Shown here one piece after another: positions 37,370-46,195 of a stretch of 64,000 bases of DNA. Every line of letters starts with the position of its first letter. Positions within the stretch are counted from its first letter, which is position 1. The notes beneath the pieces were generated by a model that was given only the letters and a program-made list of their open reading frames with translations, was not told where the DNA came from and did no database searches. The DNA comes from UBA1309 sp047605645 (lineage in GTDB: Bacteria > Bacteroidota > Bacteroidia > Bacteroidales > Dysgonomonadaceae). Where the stretch lies: positions 1-64,000 of the forward strand of contig JASGFJ010000011.1 in assembly GCA_047605645.1 (NCBI GenBank), written 5' to 3'. The position numbers and the translations under genes are program-made.

Positions 37370-37398
37370 AGCCATTTTATGAATTCTAGAAAATGGCT
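37370..37398 (-). terminator. Predicted terminator after the RnfD-like gene
   Basis: A perfect 9-bp stem (AGCCATTTT and its complement) with an 11-nt loop, about 36 bp past the stop. The downstream T run on the minus strand is weak. Confidence 0.6.
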
Positions 37399-37433
37399 CA
37401 TTTACAGTCAATACCTTATAATTAAATTGCTTA

Positions 37434-38522
37434 TCAGACTCGTCTTTTCAGGAGAGCAGCGTCTCCGTCCTGATGAGATTTTATGAAATTGTAAATAATA
37501 TATACGATGAAAAAGAATATAAGAAATTTTATTCCTATAAAATGATGCATCAAGGCTATAAAGAAAGCCGCAACAAGAATAATGATCGTAAGTAATAAGG
37601 TTTTCCCCGACTGTCCAATCCAGGTTTTATGTGTCCAGCTTTGAGGTTTCAGGGTTGTGTCAATCGATTTAGCAAATAGATTAAGCAGCAGAATTGAATA
37701 TGACATATATTCATATTTCACATGATTCAGAAGGAATAAAAATGCAGTCACTGCAATCATCACCCCATAGTAAATCTTACCGCTTTTTGTTTTCGCACAA
37801 GTCGGCATATCGGTAGCCATAAAGATAGCTCCTAACAAAACTCCTCCGACAGAAAAACGGATATCAAATCCTTGAAAAATCCATGAAAGTAAAAAGAATG
37901 CAACTGTTATAGCAAAGGGAATATGCCATGTGATACGTTTTCGAATCAACAAGAACAGTCCGCCTAGTATTAAAAACAGAATTGAATACTCTCCGATGGC
38001 TCCAGATGGATTATAAAGCAACTGATTCAGCATCGATGCAAGAGAGTTATTCCCCAAAAAGTCAAATAGATGGATGTTTTTTACTTCTAATAAATCTTTA
38101 TTGAACCAAATGTCACGACTCATCATCACTGCCGGAAAAAATACAGTCATAAATTCACGTCCAAGCAAAGCCGGATTCATCTGGTTTTTACCCATTCCAC
38201 CCCACAAAAGCTTCCCGAAAATCACAGCCATTGATGCCCCAAAAGCGACCACATACCAAGGGGTAAACGGCGCAAGGGTAAAAGTGATCAGGATCGCTGT
38301 TATCACAGCTGAGCCATCACGTACGGAATTAGCATTTCCTCTGAAAATAAGAGTAAAAACAGCTTCAGACAATACAGCACTCACAATTGCAACAGCAATT
38401 AATAATAAAGATGTAAATCCGTAAGCACAATAGGATATGGCAATACTGGGAATCAATGCGAGAAGTACATCTTCCATAATCTTCCGCATATTGTCGTGAG
38501 ATCGATTACTTTTTGTTTTCAT
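37434..38522 (-). CDS. RnfD/NqrB-family membrane protein without the usual flavinylation motif
   Basis: A 362-residue, polytopic inner-membrane protein of the RnfD/NqrB family. Family segments are SVRDGSAVITAILI, GKLLWGGMGKNQMNPALLGREF, GAIGEYSILFLILGG and FMATDMPT. Canonical RnfD carries a DAVTGATPL-like motif whose Thr holds covalent FMN; here the matching stretch (after VFFPAVMMSRDIW) has no TGAT or SGAT. The other Rnf or Nqr subunits are absent nearby. An ApbE flavin transferase and a small anchored protein lie upstream on the same strand, so a reduced electron-transfer module is likely. A repeat element (copy B) ends exactly at its start codon and may supply or modify its leader. Confidence 0.82.
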   Translation of the reverse strand: MKTKSNRSHDNMRKIMEDVLLALIPSIAISYCAYGFTSLLLIAVAIVSAVLSEAVFTLIFRGNANSVRDGSAVITAILITFTLAPFTPWYVVAFGASMAVIFGKLLWGGMGKNQMNPALLGREFMTVFFPAVMMSRDIWFNKDLLEVKNIHLFDFLGNNSLASMLNQLLYNPSGAIGEYSILFLILGGLFLLIRKRITWHIPFAITVAFFLLSWIFQGFDIRFSVGGVLLGAIFMATDMPTCAKTKSGKIYYGVMIAVTAFLFLLNHVKYEYMSYSILLLNLFAKSIDTTLKPQSWTHKTWIGQSGKTLLLTIIILVAAFFIALMHHFIGIKFLIFFFIVYIIYNFIKSHQDGDAALLKRRV

Positions 38523-38622
38523 ACGATTTAATTTTTACTATTAGGAGGTATGAAACCCGCCGGATTTTTTTAGTCATTGTATTGGATAATTTAATAAAAA
38601 TCAGGCTTCGTTTCCTATTTTA
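38523..38622 (-). repeat. Interspersed leader-type repeat, copy B
   Basis: This lies between the apbE stop and the start of the RnfD-like gene, ending at the ATG. It matches copy A over most of its length (plus-strand edge ACGATTTAATTTTTACT, then TTAGGAGGTATG, later ATTTAATAAAAATCAGGC). A hairpin pairs GCCGGATTTTT with AAAAATCAGGC with one mismatch. Confidence 0.7.
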
Positions 38623-38632
38623 TTTTTTGAAG

Positions 38633-39562
38633 TCAGACAATAATATACTTCGTAAATCCGGGAGAAAACACAATATCTCCGTGTTTATCAACTAAAAAGC
38701 CTTCCACTCCATATTCATCCGAAAGTCGTAAAATTGTTTGAAGGAAAGTATTTTTGTCCATATTGAAAAGACCTGTGGAAATAACATCTCCCAGAAATGA
38801 ATTCGAACTGACAATGCCCACTTGTCTATTTTCGGAAGGATAGCCTGTCAAGGGACTTATAATGTGTCCATACTTCCGTCCGTCAATTTCAAGATAAGTA
38901 TTTTCATTCGAAGAGGTAGAATAAGATGCATTTGATAACCTTAGACTAAACAACAATTGTTCAGGCTGTATCGCATCACCAACATCTACCTGCCAATATG
39001 GATGAGACTCATCACTAAGAGCATAGATCGTACTGCCTCCGGCATTAATTATAGCATCAGAAATACCAATACCTCTCATGTAATCGACAAGGCAATCGAC
39101 AGCAAATGCTTTCAAAAACGATCCGGTTATGATTTCCTGTCCGGGATTTATTCTCACCTGATTCCCCTGAATCTGCAACTGTCGATAGTCAATCAGCGGA
39201 AGTACATTCCTTATTTCTTCAGGTGAAGGGATCCGATGTCCATACTTTTTGTAAAAGCCCCACAATCGCAATAAAGGCATAATGGTAATATCATATTCTC
39301 CATTCAGCTCTCCGGAAAAAAGACTCAGTTTCTTCAGGAAAGAAAGAGAGACTTCATCTGCTTGGACAAATTCACCTGCATTCCGGTTTATTTTATCAAT
39401 AACCGAACCTTCCACATAAGAATTATACTTCTTATCGATCTGTTCAAGCACATTGTAAAGCTCATCAAAAATACCGTCTTCAAAAAAAGCGGACAGTTTC
39501 AATTTGATGTGTGCATGAAAAAGCCACCGAGTCTGAGCTTTATAAAGTCGGGATGCAGACAT
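38633..39562 (-). CDS. apbE: ApbE-family FAD:protein FMN transferase, apparently without signal peptide
   Basis: A 309-residue ApbE enzyme, which uses FAD to attach FMN to Thr/Ser of target proteins. Family segments are NSYVEGSVIDKINRNAG, YDITIMPLLRLWGFY, FAVDCLVDYM, INAGGSTIYAL, YGHIISPLTGYPS and a late Thr-containing GDVISTGLF. ApbE is normally exported as a lipoprotein, but this one begins MSASRLYKAQTRWLFHAH and shows no signal sequence or lipobox. I chose the ATG at 39562 over the TTG six bases earlier. It sits 11 bp after the small anchored protein gene and 110 bp before the RnfD-like gene, with repeat copy B between. Confidence 0.87.
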   Translation of the reverse strand: MSASRLYKAQTRWLFHAHIKLKLSAFFEDGIFDELYNVLEQIDKKYNSYVEGSVIDKINRNAGEFVQADEVSLSFLKKLSLFSGELNGEYDITIMPLLRLWGFYKKYGHRIPSPEEIRNVLPLIDYRQLQIQGNQVRINPGQEIITGSFLKAFAVDCLVDYMRGIGISDAIINAGGSTIYALSDESHPYWQVDVGDAIQPEQLLFSLRLSNASYSTSSNENTYLEIDGRKYGHIISPLTGYPSENRQVGIVSSNSFLGDVISTGLFNMDKNTFLQTILRLSDEYGVEGFLVDKHGDIVFSPGFTKYIIV

Positions 39563-39573
39563 TGACAATCAAT

Positions 39574-40002
39574 CTATTCGGTTCCGGATGCTTTCTCTGA
39601 TTTTTCCGGCTCAACAGTTGTTTTGGGAGTTTCTTTCACAGCAGTAATCTCTTTCTTCTCTGAAGGAACTACTACCTTTGAACTTTTATCAACTTTTGAA
39701 ACTGTCTTATTAGCTATTGCTTCCACTTTTTCGATGGAGGCCTTTTCTCTGGCTGCAGTGACTTTATCTGAAACAGATTTGTTCTTCTCCTGATTTTTCG
39801 TCAATACAGTTTTTGTAGTATCTGTTGCGGAAGTATCTTGTTTATTAACAGACACTGGTTTATCAGAGACCGCCGGTTCGGATTTTGTCGGTTCGCCCGG
39901 CTTGCTTTGGTTAACCTTCGACCACAATTCTCTATTCCCAAACACCAACAAGATAACCCCAAACAAATAAAGAATAATTTTTTTTGCCTGACTCATATTC
40001 AA
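39574..40002 (-). CDS. Small membrane-anchored Lys/Thr/Glu-rich protein
   Basis: A 142-residue protein that I do not recognise. One N-terminal helix (KIILYLFGVILLVFGNREL) would anchor it in the inner membrane. The remaining 110 residues are low-complexity, rich in Lys, Thr, Ser, Val and Glu, and probably disordered in the periplasm. It contains KQDTSATDTTK, which faintly resembles the ApbE target pattern (T/S)GAT but lacks the Gly. A minus-7 box lies just upstream, so it is the first gene of a unit with apbE and the RnfD-like gene. Confidence 0.65.
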   Translation of the reverse strand: MNMSQAKKIILYLFGVILLVFGNRELWSKVNQSKPGEPTKSEPAVSDKPVSVNKQDTSATDTTKTVLTKNQEKNKSVSDKVTAAREKASIEKVEAIANKTVSKVDKSSKVVVPSEKKEITAVKETPKTTVEPEKSEKASGTE

Positions 40003-40020
40003 AACAATTTTAATTCCTTA

Positions 40021-40028
40021 CAAAAGTA
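40021..40028 (-). promoter_or_regulatory. Predicted minus-7 box of the anchor-apbE-rnfD-like unit
   Basis: On the minus strand TACTTTTG matches TAnnTTTG and lies 18 bp before the first ATG of the unit. Confidence 0.5.
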
Positions 40029-40116
40029 GATATTTCCGGAAAAAAGCCTATCACGTAGCCAAAGCGAATCGTATTAATAAATTGTAAAACGGTTTGAGAC
40101 TGGTTTAACAAACGAA

Positions 40117-40146
40117 AAAAGGACACACAATAATGTGCATCCTTTT
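40117..40146 (-). terminator. Terminator of glyA
   Basis: AAAAGG pairs with CCTTTT and an inner CACA pairs with TGTG. On the minus strand TTTCG follows. It lies 27 bp past the glyA stop. Confidence 0.75.
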
Positions 40147-40172
40147 GACTATATATGATTGAAATATTTTAT

Positions 40173-41453
40173 TTACCAGGCAAACAATGGATATTCAGCC
40201 ATAACAAGATTCACTTTTTCCCGAACAGACTTAATAACGCTTTCATCTTCGTGCGAAGCCAAAACCGTATCAATCATTTCTACAATTTCCTGCATCAAAG
40301 ATTCTTTAGCACCACGTGTCGTAATCGCCGGCGTTCCAAAACGGAGACCGGAAGTCTGGAACGGACTACGGGAATCAAACGGCACCATGTTCTTATTCGT
40401 CGTGATGTCTGCAGCAACTAAAGCTTTTTCAGCAACTTTTCCTGTCAATTCAGGAAATTTGGTGCGAAGGTCGATCAACATACAATGGTTATCGGTTCCT
40501 CCGGAAACTACTTTATAGCCCTTATCAATAAACGCCTGTGCCATAACAGCGGCATTTTTCTTCACTTGTGTCTGATAGTCTACGTAAGAAGGTTCCAAAA
40601 CCTCAGCAAATGAAACAGCCTTTGCTGCAATGATATGCTCCAGCGGCCCACCTTGTATTCCTGGGAAAACAGCTGAATCCAATAAGGCCGACATCAATTT
40701 TGTTTCACCTTTAGGTGTTTTCTTTCCAAAAGGATTCTCAAAATCTTTGCCCATCAAGATAATACCTCCACGAGGTCCTCTCAATGTTTTATGGGTGGTA
40801 GAAGTAACAATATGTGCATGTTTTAAAGGATTAGAGAGCAAACCAGCTGCAATAAGTCCGGCTGGGTGCGCCATATCCACCATAAAAATAGCACCAATCT
40901 TGTCTGCTATTTTACGGATACGTTCATAATCCCAGTCGCGTGAATAAGCCGAAGCACCCGCGATAATCAATTTCGGTTTTTCTGCTAAAGCAGTGCTTTC
41001 CAACTGGTCATAATCAACGTATTCTGTATCCTGACGAACATTATATTCGAGTGCGTGGTATACTAATCCGGAAAAATTCACAGGCGAACCATGAGATAGA
41101 TGTCCTCCATGAGACAGGTTCAATCCTAAGAATTTATCACCCGGATTCAGACAAGCCAGAAATACAGCAGCATTTGCCTGAGCCCCTGAATGAGGTTGTA
41201 CATTCGCCCATTCAGCATCAAATATTTTTTTCAGACGATCGATAGCCAGTTGTTCACTCAGGTCGACAATTTCACATCCGCCGTAATATCTTTTCCCGGG
41301 ATATCCTTCGGCATATTTATTTGTCAGACAAGAGCCCATGGCTTCCATTACCTGATCGCTGACAAAGTTTTCTGAAGCAATCAGCTCAATACCTTTCAAC
41401 TGACGCTGATGTTCTTTCTCGATAATCTCAAAAATTGCGGTGTCGCGTTTCAT
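40173..41453 (-). CDS. glyA: Serine hydroxymethyltransferase
   Basis: A PLP enzyme of 426 residues that interconverts serine and glycine with tetrahydrofolate, feeding one-carbon metabolism. The N-terminus IELIASENFVS, the AHPAGLIAAG segment and the PLP lysine in VTSTTHKTLRGPRGG are all typical. An upstream in-frame ATG adds 11 codons, but the minus-7 box at 41484-41491 overlaps that extension, so MKRDTAIFEII is the likely start. It is monocistronic, with a promoter upstream and a terminator downstream. Confidence 0.97.
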   Translation of the reverse strand: MKRDTAIFEIIEKEHQRQLKGIELIASENFVSDQVMEAMGSCLTNKYAEGYPGKRYYGGCEIVDLSEQLAIDRLKKIFDAEWANVQPHSGAQANAAVFLACLNPGDKFLGLNLSHGGHLSHGSPVNFSGLVYHALEYNVRQDTEYVDYDQLESTALAEKPKLIIAGASAYSRDWDYERIRKIADKIGAIFMVDMAHPAGLIAAGLLSNPLKHAHIVTSTTHKTLRGPRGGIILMGKDFENPFGKKTPKGETKLMSALLDSAVFPGIQGGPLEHIIAAKAVSFAEVLEPSYVDYQTQVKKNAAVMAQAFIDKGYKVVSGGTDNHCMLIDLRTKFPELTGKVAEKALVAADITTNKNMVPFDSRSPFQTSGLRFGTPAITTRGAKESLMQEIVEMIDTVLASHEDESVIKSVREKVNLVMAEYPLFAW

Positions 41454-41483
41454 AGGATTCAATTTTGTTGTGATAATGAGGCA

Positions 41484-41491
41484 CAAAAATA
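41484..41491 (-). promoter_or_regulatory. Predicted minus-7 box of glyA
   Basis: On the minus strand TATTTTTG matches TAnnTTTG, about 30 bp before the chosen ATG. It decides the start of glyA. Confidence 0.6.
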
Positions 41492-41612
41492 ATCATTATT
41501 CCAACAATAAACATCTTGTTACAAAGAGAAAATTGAGAAAAGAAAAATTATAGGATATGAATCGTGTAGAAAGATTAAATTAGCAAGAGGAATAGTTTGT
41601 CCCGTTATGAAT

Positions 41613-41643
41613 AAAACGAGATAAGAATAACTTACTTCGTTTT
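41613..41643 (-). terminator. Possible terminator of the sensor kinase operon
   Basis: AAAACGA (41613-41619) pairs with TCGTTTT (41637-41643), with an inner TAAG/CTTA. It lies 26 bp past the stop; the U tract is short. Confidence 0.5.
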
Positions 41644-41668
41644 ACTGGATTGCTAACCAAAGGAAATG

Positions 41669-43573
41669 CTATATATCCATTTCAATATTTGCTTCTGTCC
41701 CCCTGTCCGGTTCGGATAGAATATCCAAATGACCACTGAAGGCAGAGAGGTTGGAACGAATATTATCCAAACCTATACCCTGTTTGATTTCCCTGAGATC
41801 GAAGCCTGTTCCATTGTCGGCAACGGAAAGATAAACAGCGTGTTCGTCTATATTCAGATGCACCTCTATGTGGGATGCTCCGGAATGTTTTAAGGCATTA
41901 TTTATAAGTTCACAGGCACAATCATATAGAATATACTCTTTATCAGGGTCGAACCTGTGATTGCCCCCCTTGAAATGAAATTCCGCATTTGGAATGAAGC
42001 GGCAGAAATCGTCCAAAGCCGCAACCAATCCCTCTTTTGTCAGAATAAATGACTTGAGATGATATACAACACGTCTCAGTTCGGTTATCGACTTACTTAA
42101 CACTTCAAACGCATTGTTGAAATAATCAGTTTCTTTATGTTCCGAAGCTGAATAAAGGTTCATGTTGTTTTTTACCACCGTAAGTAGGGAACTCACGCTG
42201 TCGTGAAGGTCATGAGCGATTAAATCCCGTTCAGCCTTTTCGGCTTTCAATGATGATTGGATGGCAATAAGTGTTTTTTCCTGTTTCAATTGCAGTATCT
42301 GTTGTTCGGCCAGTTTCTTTTTTTGAGTAGCCAAGCGATGACGGTAAAACAATAAGCCTATTGCCAAAAGTAGAGCCGTTGCTATTGAAATACCAATCCA
42401 AATGTATAAATTGCGTTCCTTTTCCAAAACGAATATACGAGTCTCTTTTTTTTCGGTTTCATACTTAACCTCCATGTCAGCTAAAGCGTTATGGATACTC
42501 TCCTCGTTTGCTTTTCTAGTTAAGTCAATTAGTTTTTCAAGAAACAGCACTGCTCTATCCTTATTATCTAAGTAAATATTGGCATAAACAATATTGGCTA
42601 CAATATCCCGTCCTACACCGTAATTGGTTGTATCCATCTCCCATGCTTTCGTTGCCGCAATGTCACATTTCTTATAATGTTTTTGCAACCGATAAATTTC
42701 CGAAAGTACAGCATATGTATTGAGTATCAATTGATGATTGCCATATTCGCTCGCTATTCTCAATCCTTCGGTTGCATACTTTTCAGCCTTTTGGTATTCT
42801 TTAAACTTATCCGAATCATAAATCTGTGCAATGACTACCAAACTCGCAATTTCATATTGTTTGTAACCAATACTGCGGCTTATTTCCAACGCTTTTAGCT
42901 GATATCTCAACGCTTTATCCAATTCCCCTTGCTTCTGATAAATATTGCCGAGATTAAAATAAGCAATACATTTTCCGTCCGGAAGGTCTTCCTGCTCTGC
43001 AAGGATTTTACTCTTTTCAAAATATTGTGCGGCATGGCTATTGTGATCCATGCTGTAATAAAGTGTACCTATATTGCCTAAAATACGTACTTGTTGCGGT
43101 ATATTATTTGCTTTTTCTGCGATGGACAGGGCTTTCAGAAAATGCTCAAGCCCGCCGGTCAGATCGCCCAGTTCTGCTGTTAAAGATCCCATATTTATAT
43201 AGGTCGCTATTTCCGTATGTGTATCGTTTATTTCAAACGATACATCCAATGCCTTTTTATAAAAAATAAAAGCCGAATCCGCAATGTGTCTTGTTTGGTA
43301 AGCGCTCCCAATAAAATAATAGCTACGTCCAGCCTCTTTTTTATTGTTATTCTTCAAGGAGATTTCTAATATTTTCTTAGCATAATAAGTTAATTTTCCA
43401 GTATCGGAATCCTTATAAACATTACATATTTTTTTGTAGATAGCAATCCGTTCTTCTTCTGATAGTTTCTGTGTTTTCAATACATTTTCCAATGAATCTA
43501 CATTTGCCGGCTGTGGTTGTGCTTTTAAACCAACCATCAGTAAAAACAAGATAAAAATAAACGTCTTTTTCAT
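41669..43573 (-). CDS. TPR-containing sensor histidine kinase (NarX/DesK-type)
   Basis: A 634-residue sensor. A signal peptide (MKKTFIFILFLLMVGLKAQ) leads into a periplasmic array of tetratricopeptide repeats (about 80-350), then a short coiled coil, one membrane helix (389-410) and a cytoplasmic HisKA_3 domain. The phospho-acceptor is probably His457 in LIAHDLHDSVSS. The HATPase domain shows NALKHSGASHIEV, VADNGTGFD and GIGLDNIRSNL. It pairs with the NarL-type regulator 9 bp upstream. The signal is unknown; TPRs suggest a protein or peptide ligand. Confidence 0.93.
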   Translation of the reverse strand: MKKTFIFILFLLMVGLKAQPQPANVDSLENVLKTQKLSEEERIAIYKKICNVYKDSDTGKLTYYAKKILEISLKNNNKKEAGRSYYFIGSAYQTRHIADSAFIFYKKALDVSFEINDTHTEIATYINMGSLTAELGDLTGGLEHFLKALSIAEKANNIPQQVRILGNIGTLYYSMDHNSHAAQYFEKSKILAEQEDLPDGKCIAYFNLGNIYQKQGELDKALRYQLKALEISRSIGYKQYEIASLVVIAQIYDSDKFKEYQKAEKYATEGLRIASEYGNHQLILNTYAVLSEIYRLQKHYKKCDIAATKAWEMDTTNYGVGRDIVANIVYANIYLDNKDRAVLFLEKLIDLTRKANEESIHNALADMEVKYETEKKETRIFVLEKERNLYIWIGISIATALLLAIGLLFYRHRLATQKKKLAEQQILQLKQEKTLIAIQSSLKAEKAERDLIAHDLHDSVSSLLTVVKNNMNLYSASEHKETDYFNNAFEVLSKSITELRRVVYHLKSFILTKEGLVAALDDFCRFIPNAEFHFKGGNHRFDPDKEYILYDCACELINNALKHSGASHIEVHLNIDEHAVYLSVADNGTGFDLREIKQGIGLDNIRSNLSAFSGHLDILSEPDRGTEANIEMDI

Positions 43574-43582
43574 GGCTGAATA

Positions 43583-44212
43583 TTATATTAATCCTTCTTT
43601 TTTTGCATTCTCAATAAGTTCAAATCTCGTTTTTGCGTCCAGTTTCAGATGCAATTTTTTCTGATACGAGTTAACGGTTGCCGGAGATAGTATCATTTGT
43701 TCGGCAATTTGAGGATAACTCATCCCTTGGCCTACCAACTGTAAGACCTGCATTTCCCTCGAAGTAAGAGTGATAGCCTCTTTAGTCGTCTTGCTGATCA
43801 TTCGTTCTATTTCAGGACTAACGTATTCTTTCCCTTCTGTTACGGCAAGTATTGCTTCCAATATCTCTCTGACGGCCTCACTCTTTACCACATAGCCCGA
43901 AGCTCCGTTTTTAAACATGTTTTTGACACATGAATACTCGCTGTGTTCGGTTAGCGCGATTATTTTCATTTTGGGGTACTGCCTATGAATTTCTTCACAA
44001 AATACAATTCCGCTGCCATCGGTCATATTAATATCAAGCAGTAGTACCTCAGGGCATTCAGATACCAATCTCTTCCGGCATTCGGACAGTTTATACGAAT
44101 ATCCCGATATGCGGACAAAACCCGATGCATTGATTACGGGAATCAGCAGTTCTACCATCATTACCTGGTCGTCCGTGATATGTGCATTTATCATAATTTC
44201 TTTTTTATGCAT
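43583..44212 (-). CDS. NarL/LuxR-family response regulator
   Basis: A 209-residue regulator: a receiver domain with phospho-acceptor Asp60 (EVLLLDINM) and conserved Lys in YVVKSEA, then a GerE-type helix-turn-helix (about 145-200, LTSREMQVLQLVGQGMSYPQIAEQM). It is the partner of the TPR histidine kinase encoded 9 bp downstream. The start is ambiguous: a second ATG six codons later (44194) has AAAAAAGAAA before it. A 20-bp palindrome lies 25 bp upstream in the divergent promoter region and may be its binding site. Confidence 0.93.
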   Translation of the reverse strand: MHKKEIMINAHITDDQVMMVELLIPVINASGFVRISGYSYKLSECRKRLVSECPEVLLLDINMTDGSGIVFCEEIHRQYPKMKIIALTEHSEYSCVKNMFKNGASGYVVKSEAVREILEAILAVTEGKEYVSPEIERMISKTTKEAITLTSREMQVLQLVGQGMSYPQIAEQMILSPATVNSYQKKLHLKLDAKTRFELIENAKKEGLI

Positions 44213-44237
44213 AGATAAGCATTTTAAATAAATGAAA

Positions 44238-44257
44238 TATCCCTTAATTAAGGGATA
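44238..44257. promoter_or_regulatory. Perfect 20-bp palindrome in the divergent promoter region
   Basis: TATCCCTTAATTAAGGGATA is a perfect palindrome between the response regulator gene (minus) and the InlB-type lipoprotein gene (plus). No T run follows in either direction, so an operator is more likely than a terminator. The response regulator next to it is the obvious candidate binder. Confidence 0.5.
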
Positions 44258-44550
44258 AATACGTCATGTCGTCTCTCTATTTTTACTTTCCTAAAAATAA
44301 GTATTTATTCATTGATAATTATCAAGTTAAATAAATGATATCATGAAAAAGTATCTTTCCACTTTAATAGTCGCTGCGATAACGCTATTCGCAGCTTGTA
44401 GCAATGACGATGACAAAACGGTTTATACCGTTATGTTCGAAACCGGCGGCGGCACTCCCGTTCCTGCCGCTCAAAAGATAGAGGAAGGTAGTACGGCAAG
44501 TGCACCTTCCACGAATCCCGAAAAAGCAGGTTATGCATTCGTTTACTGGC

Positions 44551-44579
44551 ATTTAAACGGAAGTACGACTGCTTACAAC
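44551..44579 (+). repeat. 29-bp direct repeat, first copy
   Basis: Identical to 44616-44644 (begins ATTTAAACGGAAGTACGA). The flanking bases differ on both sides, so the repeat is exactly 29 bp, with a period of 65. Confidence 0.95.
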
Positions 44580-44615
44580 AATTATGATACATATAGGATT
44601 GTTTGAAGGAATAGG

Positions 44616-44644
44616 ATTTAAACGGAAGTACGACTGCTTACAAC
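44616..44644 (+). repeat. 29-bp direct repeat, second copy
   Basis: Second copy of the repeat at 44551-44579. Loss of one copy plus the 36 bp between would restore the reading frame exactly at a codon boundary. Confidence 0.95.
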
Positions 44645-45598
44645 TTTCAAACTCCTGTGAACGGCAACATTACCCTTCATGCCAAATGGCAGGAGGAAGC
44701 CATCGCCGAATACTGGCAGGTTGCATGGGAATTGAACGGTGGCGCATGGCCTTCGGGCGATAACCATGCCACACAGGTGCTAAAAGGCGGAACGCTTGCA
44801 GAGCCTGCCGAACCAACCAAGTCGGGCAAAACCTTCGAGGGTTGGTATAAAGAATCAGCCCGAACTAATAAGGTTGCTTTTCCGTATAACGTGAGCAATG
44901 TAACGGACAACTTCACACTTTATGCAAAGTGGGCAACAGAAGGAGGAGAATTATCGGTTTCGCCTAACAACACTCCAATATCATTTACAAGCGCAGGGGG
45001 AACAAGTGAATCCATTACCGTTTCCACTGATCAATCGTCATGGGATGCTATTTCAAATCAAACTTGGTGTGTGGTGAAAAAATCAGGAAATCAATTTACT
45101 GTAACGGCTTCCGATCATACTGCATCAACGGAACGAAAAGCCACGGTTACCGTTTCAGCAGGAAAGGCTCCTAAAATAACTATTGAGGTTACACAAGCAG
45201 GTGTACTTTCTGTTGTGAAAGCGAAATATACTGTCCCAAATCCATCAGTAGTTTATTTTCAGTTTCAGACTGTCGCATACTATACGCTTACATGGCCTGT
45301 AATGCCGGGATGTACCGAATACAATGTTTACAAATCCAGATTTGCCATTGGTATAGGTTACAAAACATTATTGGTCACCACAACATCTGACCTGACAGTT
45401 ACACTAGGCGAGATATTCACTCCCAATATGTATATGTCATACGGGGTTTATTATTGGGTCGCGGCAATAACGAACAGTGGCGAAACGCTCCAGCCTGATA
45501 ACGAGGGGATAAAAGTGACTTATAAAGTTACAAGTACTAGCGTAGATAGAACCATAGAGCAAAATCCAATACAATAAGACTATTTCAAGAAGATTTTC

Positions 45599-45635
45599 AG
45601 GACTGACATTCATTATTGTTTGTCAGTCCTTTTTG
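45599..45635 (+). terminator. Terminator of the lipoprotein gene
   Basis: A perfect 10-bp stem (AGGACTGACA and its complement) with a 12-nt loop is followed by TTTTT, 21 bp after the stop. Confidence 0.9.
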
Positions 45636-46149
45636 CATGTTTCATCGAAAAAACTCCCGGGAGCTTACTCTGAGTAATTCATTAAATGAAAATTTTATGA
45701 AACGATTCATTTCAACGGAATTTCTTCTTTTATTGAAGGAAGCTTCACGAAAGCATATCGAGATCAATCCCCAAGTATTGGAAAACAAGTCTGACGAATT
45801 CACCGTATTCTTGTTTGCGGAATACACGTCCTTACGGAATACTTAGAAAATAAGACAGTATATTATCACTCGCTTATTTATATCCAGCCAGAACTTGCGG
45901 GTTTGACAGAGCTATCGGGAGAAAATATAGTCGCATAAGTAGTCCTACAAAATCTGTTTGATGCATATAGCCCACCATTCCTTTTATTCTCATAATATTA
46001 GAAATCTATGTACTTACAACTAATTATGAGCATTTACATAAATAAAGGCATGCCGGAATATTAAATTCATCATCGGCAAAAGAATATCAATAAAAAAAGA
46101 ACAAAAAACAAGGATATTTAATATTAAAAAATCAAATAATCGGATTTCA
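45636..46149 (+). other. Non-coding stretch with a probable small gene remnant
   Basis: From 45697 a frame reads MKRFISTEFLLLLKEASRKH and ends at RNT (45846). A second frame then continues TEYLENKTVYYHSLIYIQPE and stops near 45938. Together they look like one small frameshifted protein of about 80 residues, which I do not recognise. The rest, to 46149, is very AT-rich and shows nothing. Confidence 0.35.
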
Positions 46150-46157
46150 TACATTTG
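46150..46157 (+). promoter_or_regulatory. Predicted minus-7 box ahead of the Cys/His-rich protein and TonB receptor
   Basis: TACATTTG matches TAnnTTTG, 38 bp before the ATG at 46196. The minus-33 region is poor. Confidence 0.4.
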
Positions 46158-46195
46158 TTTTAAAGTAAAAAATTTCTCTAACAACCTTTACTAAA

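Larger units (their letters stand above)
44343..45577 (+). pseudogene. InlB-repeat/BACON lipoprotein gene, split by a 65-bp insertion
   Basis: The first part (44343-44606) has a lipoprotein signal ending AACSNDDD and most of one InlB-type repeat. The second part (to 45577) continues with the end of that repeat (NGNITLHAKW), a second InlB repeat (GGAWPSG...FTLYAKW), a BACON-like domain (about 45000-45200, with VSTDQSSWDAIS and TASTERKATVTVSA) and a C-terminal beta domain. A 65-bp insertion made of 36 bp plus a second copy of a 29-bp stretch shifts the frame and adds a stop. Deleting it restores YNFQTPVNGN and a 389-residue protein. Such proteins are surface or periplasmic adhesin/binding lipoproteins. 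It is divergent from the two-component system. Confidence 0.82.
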
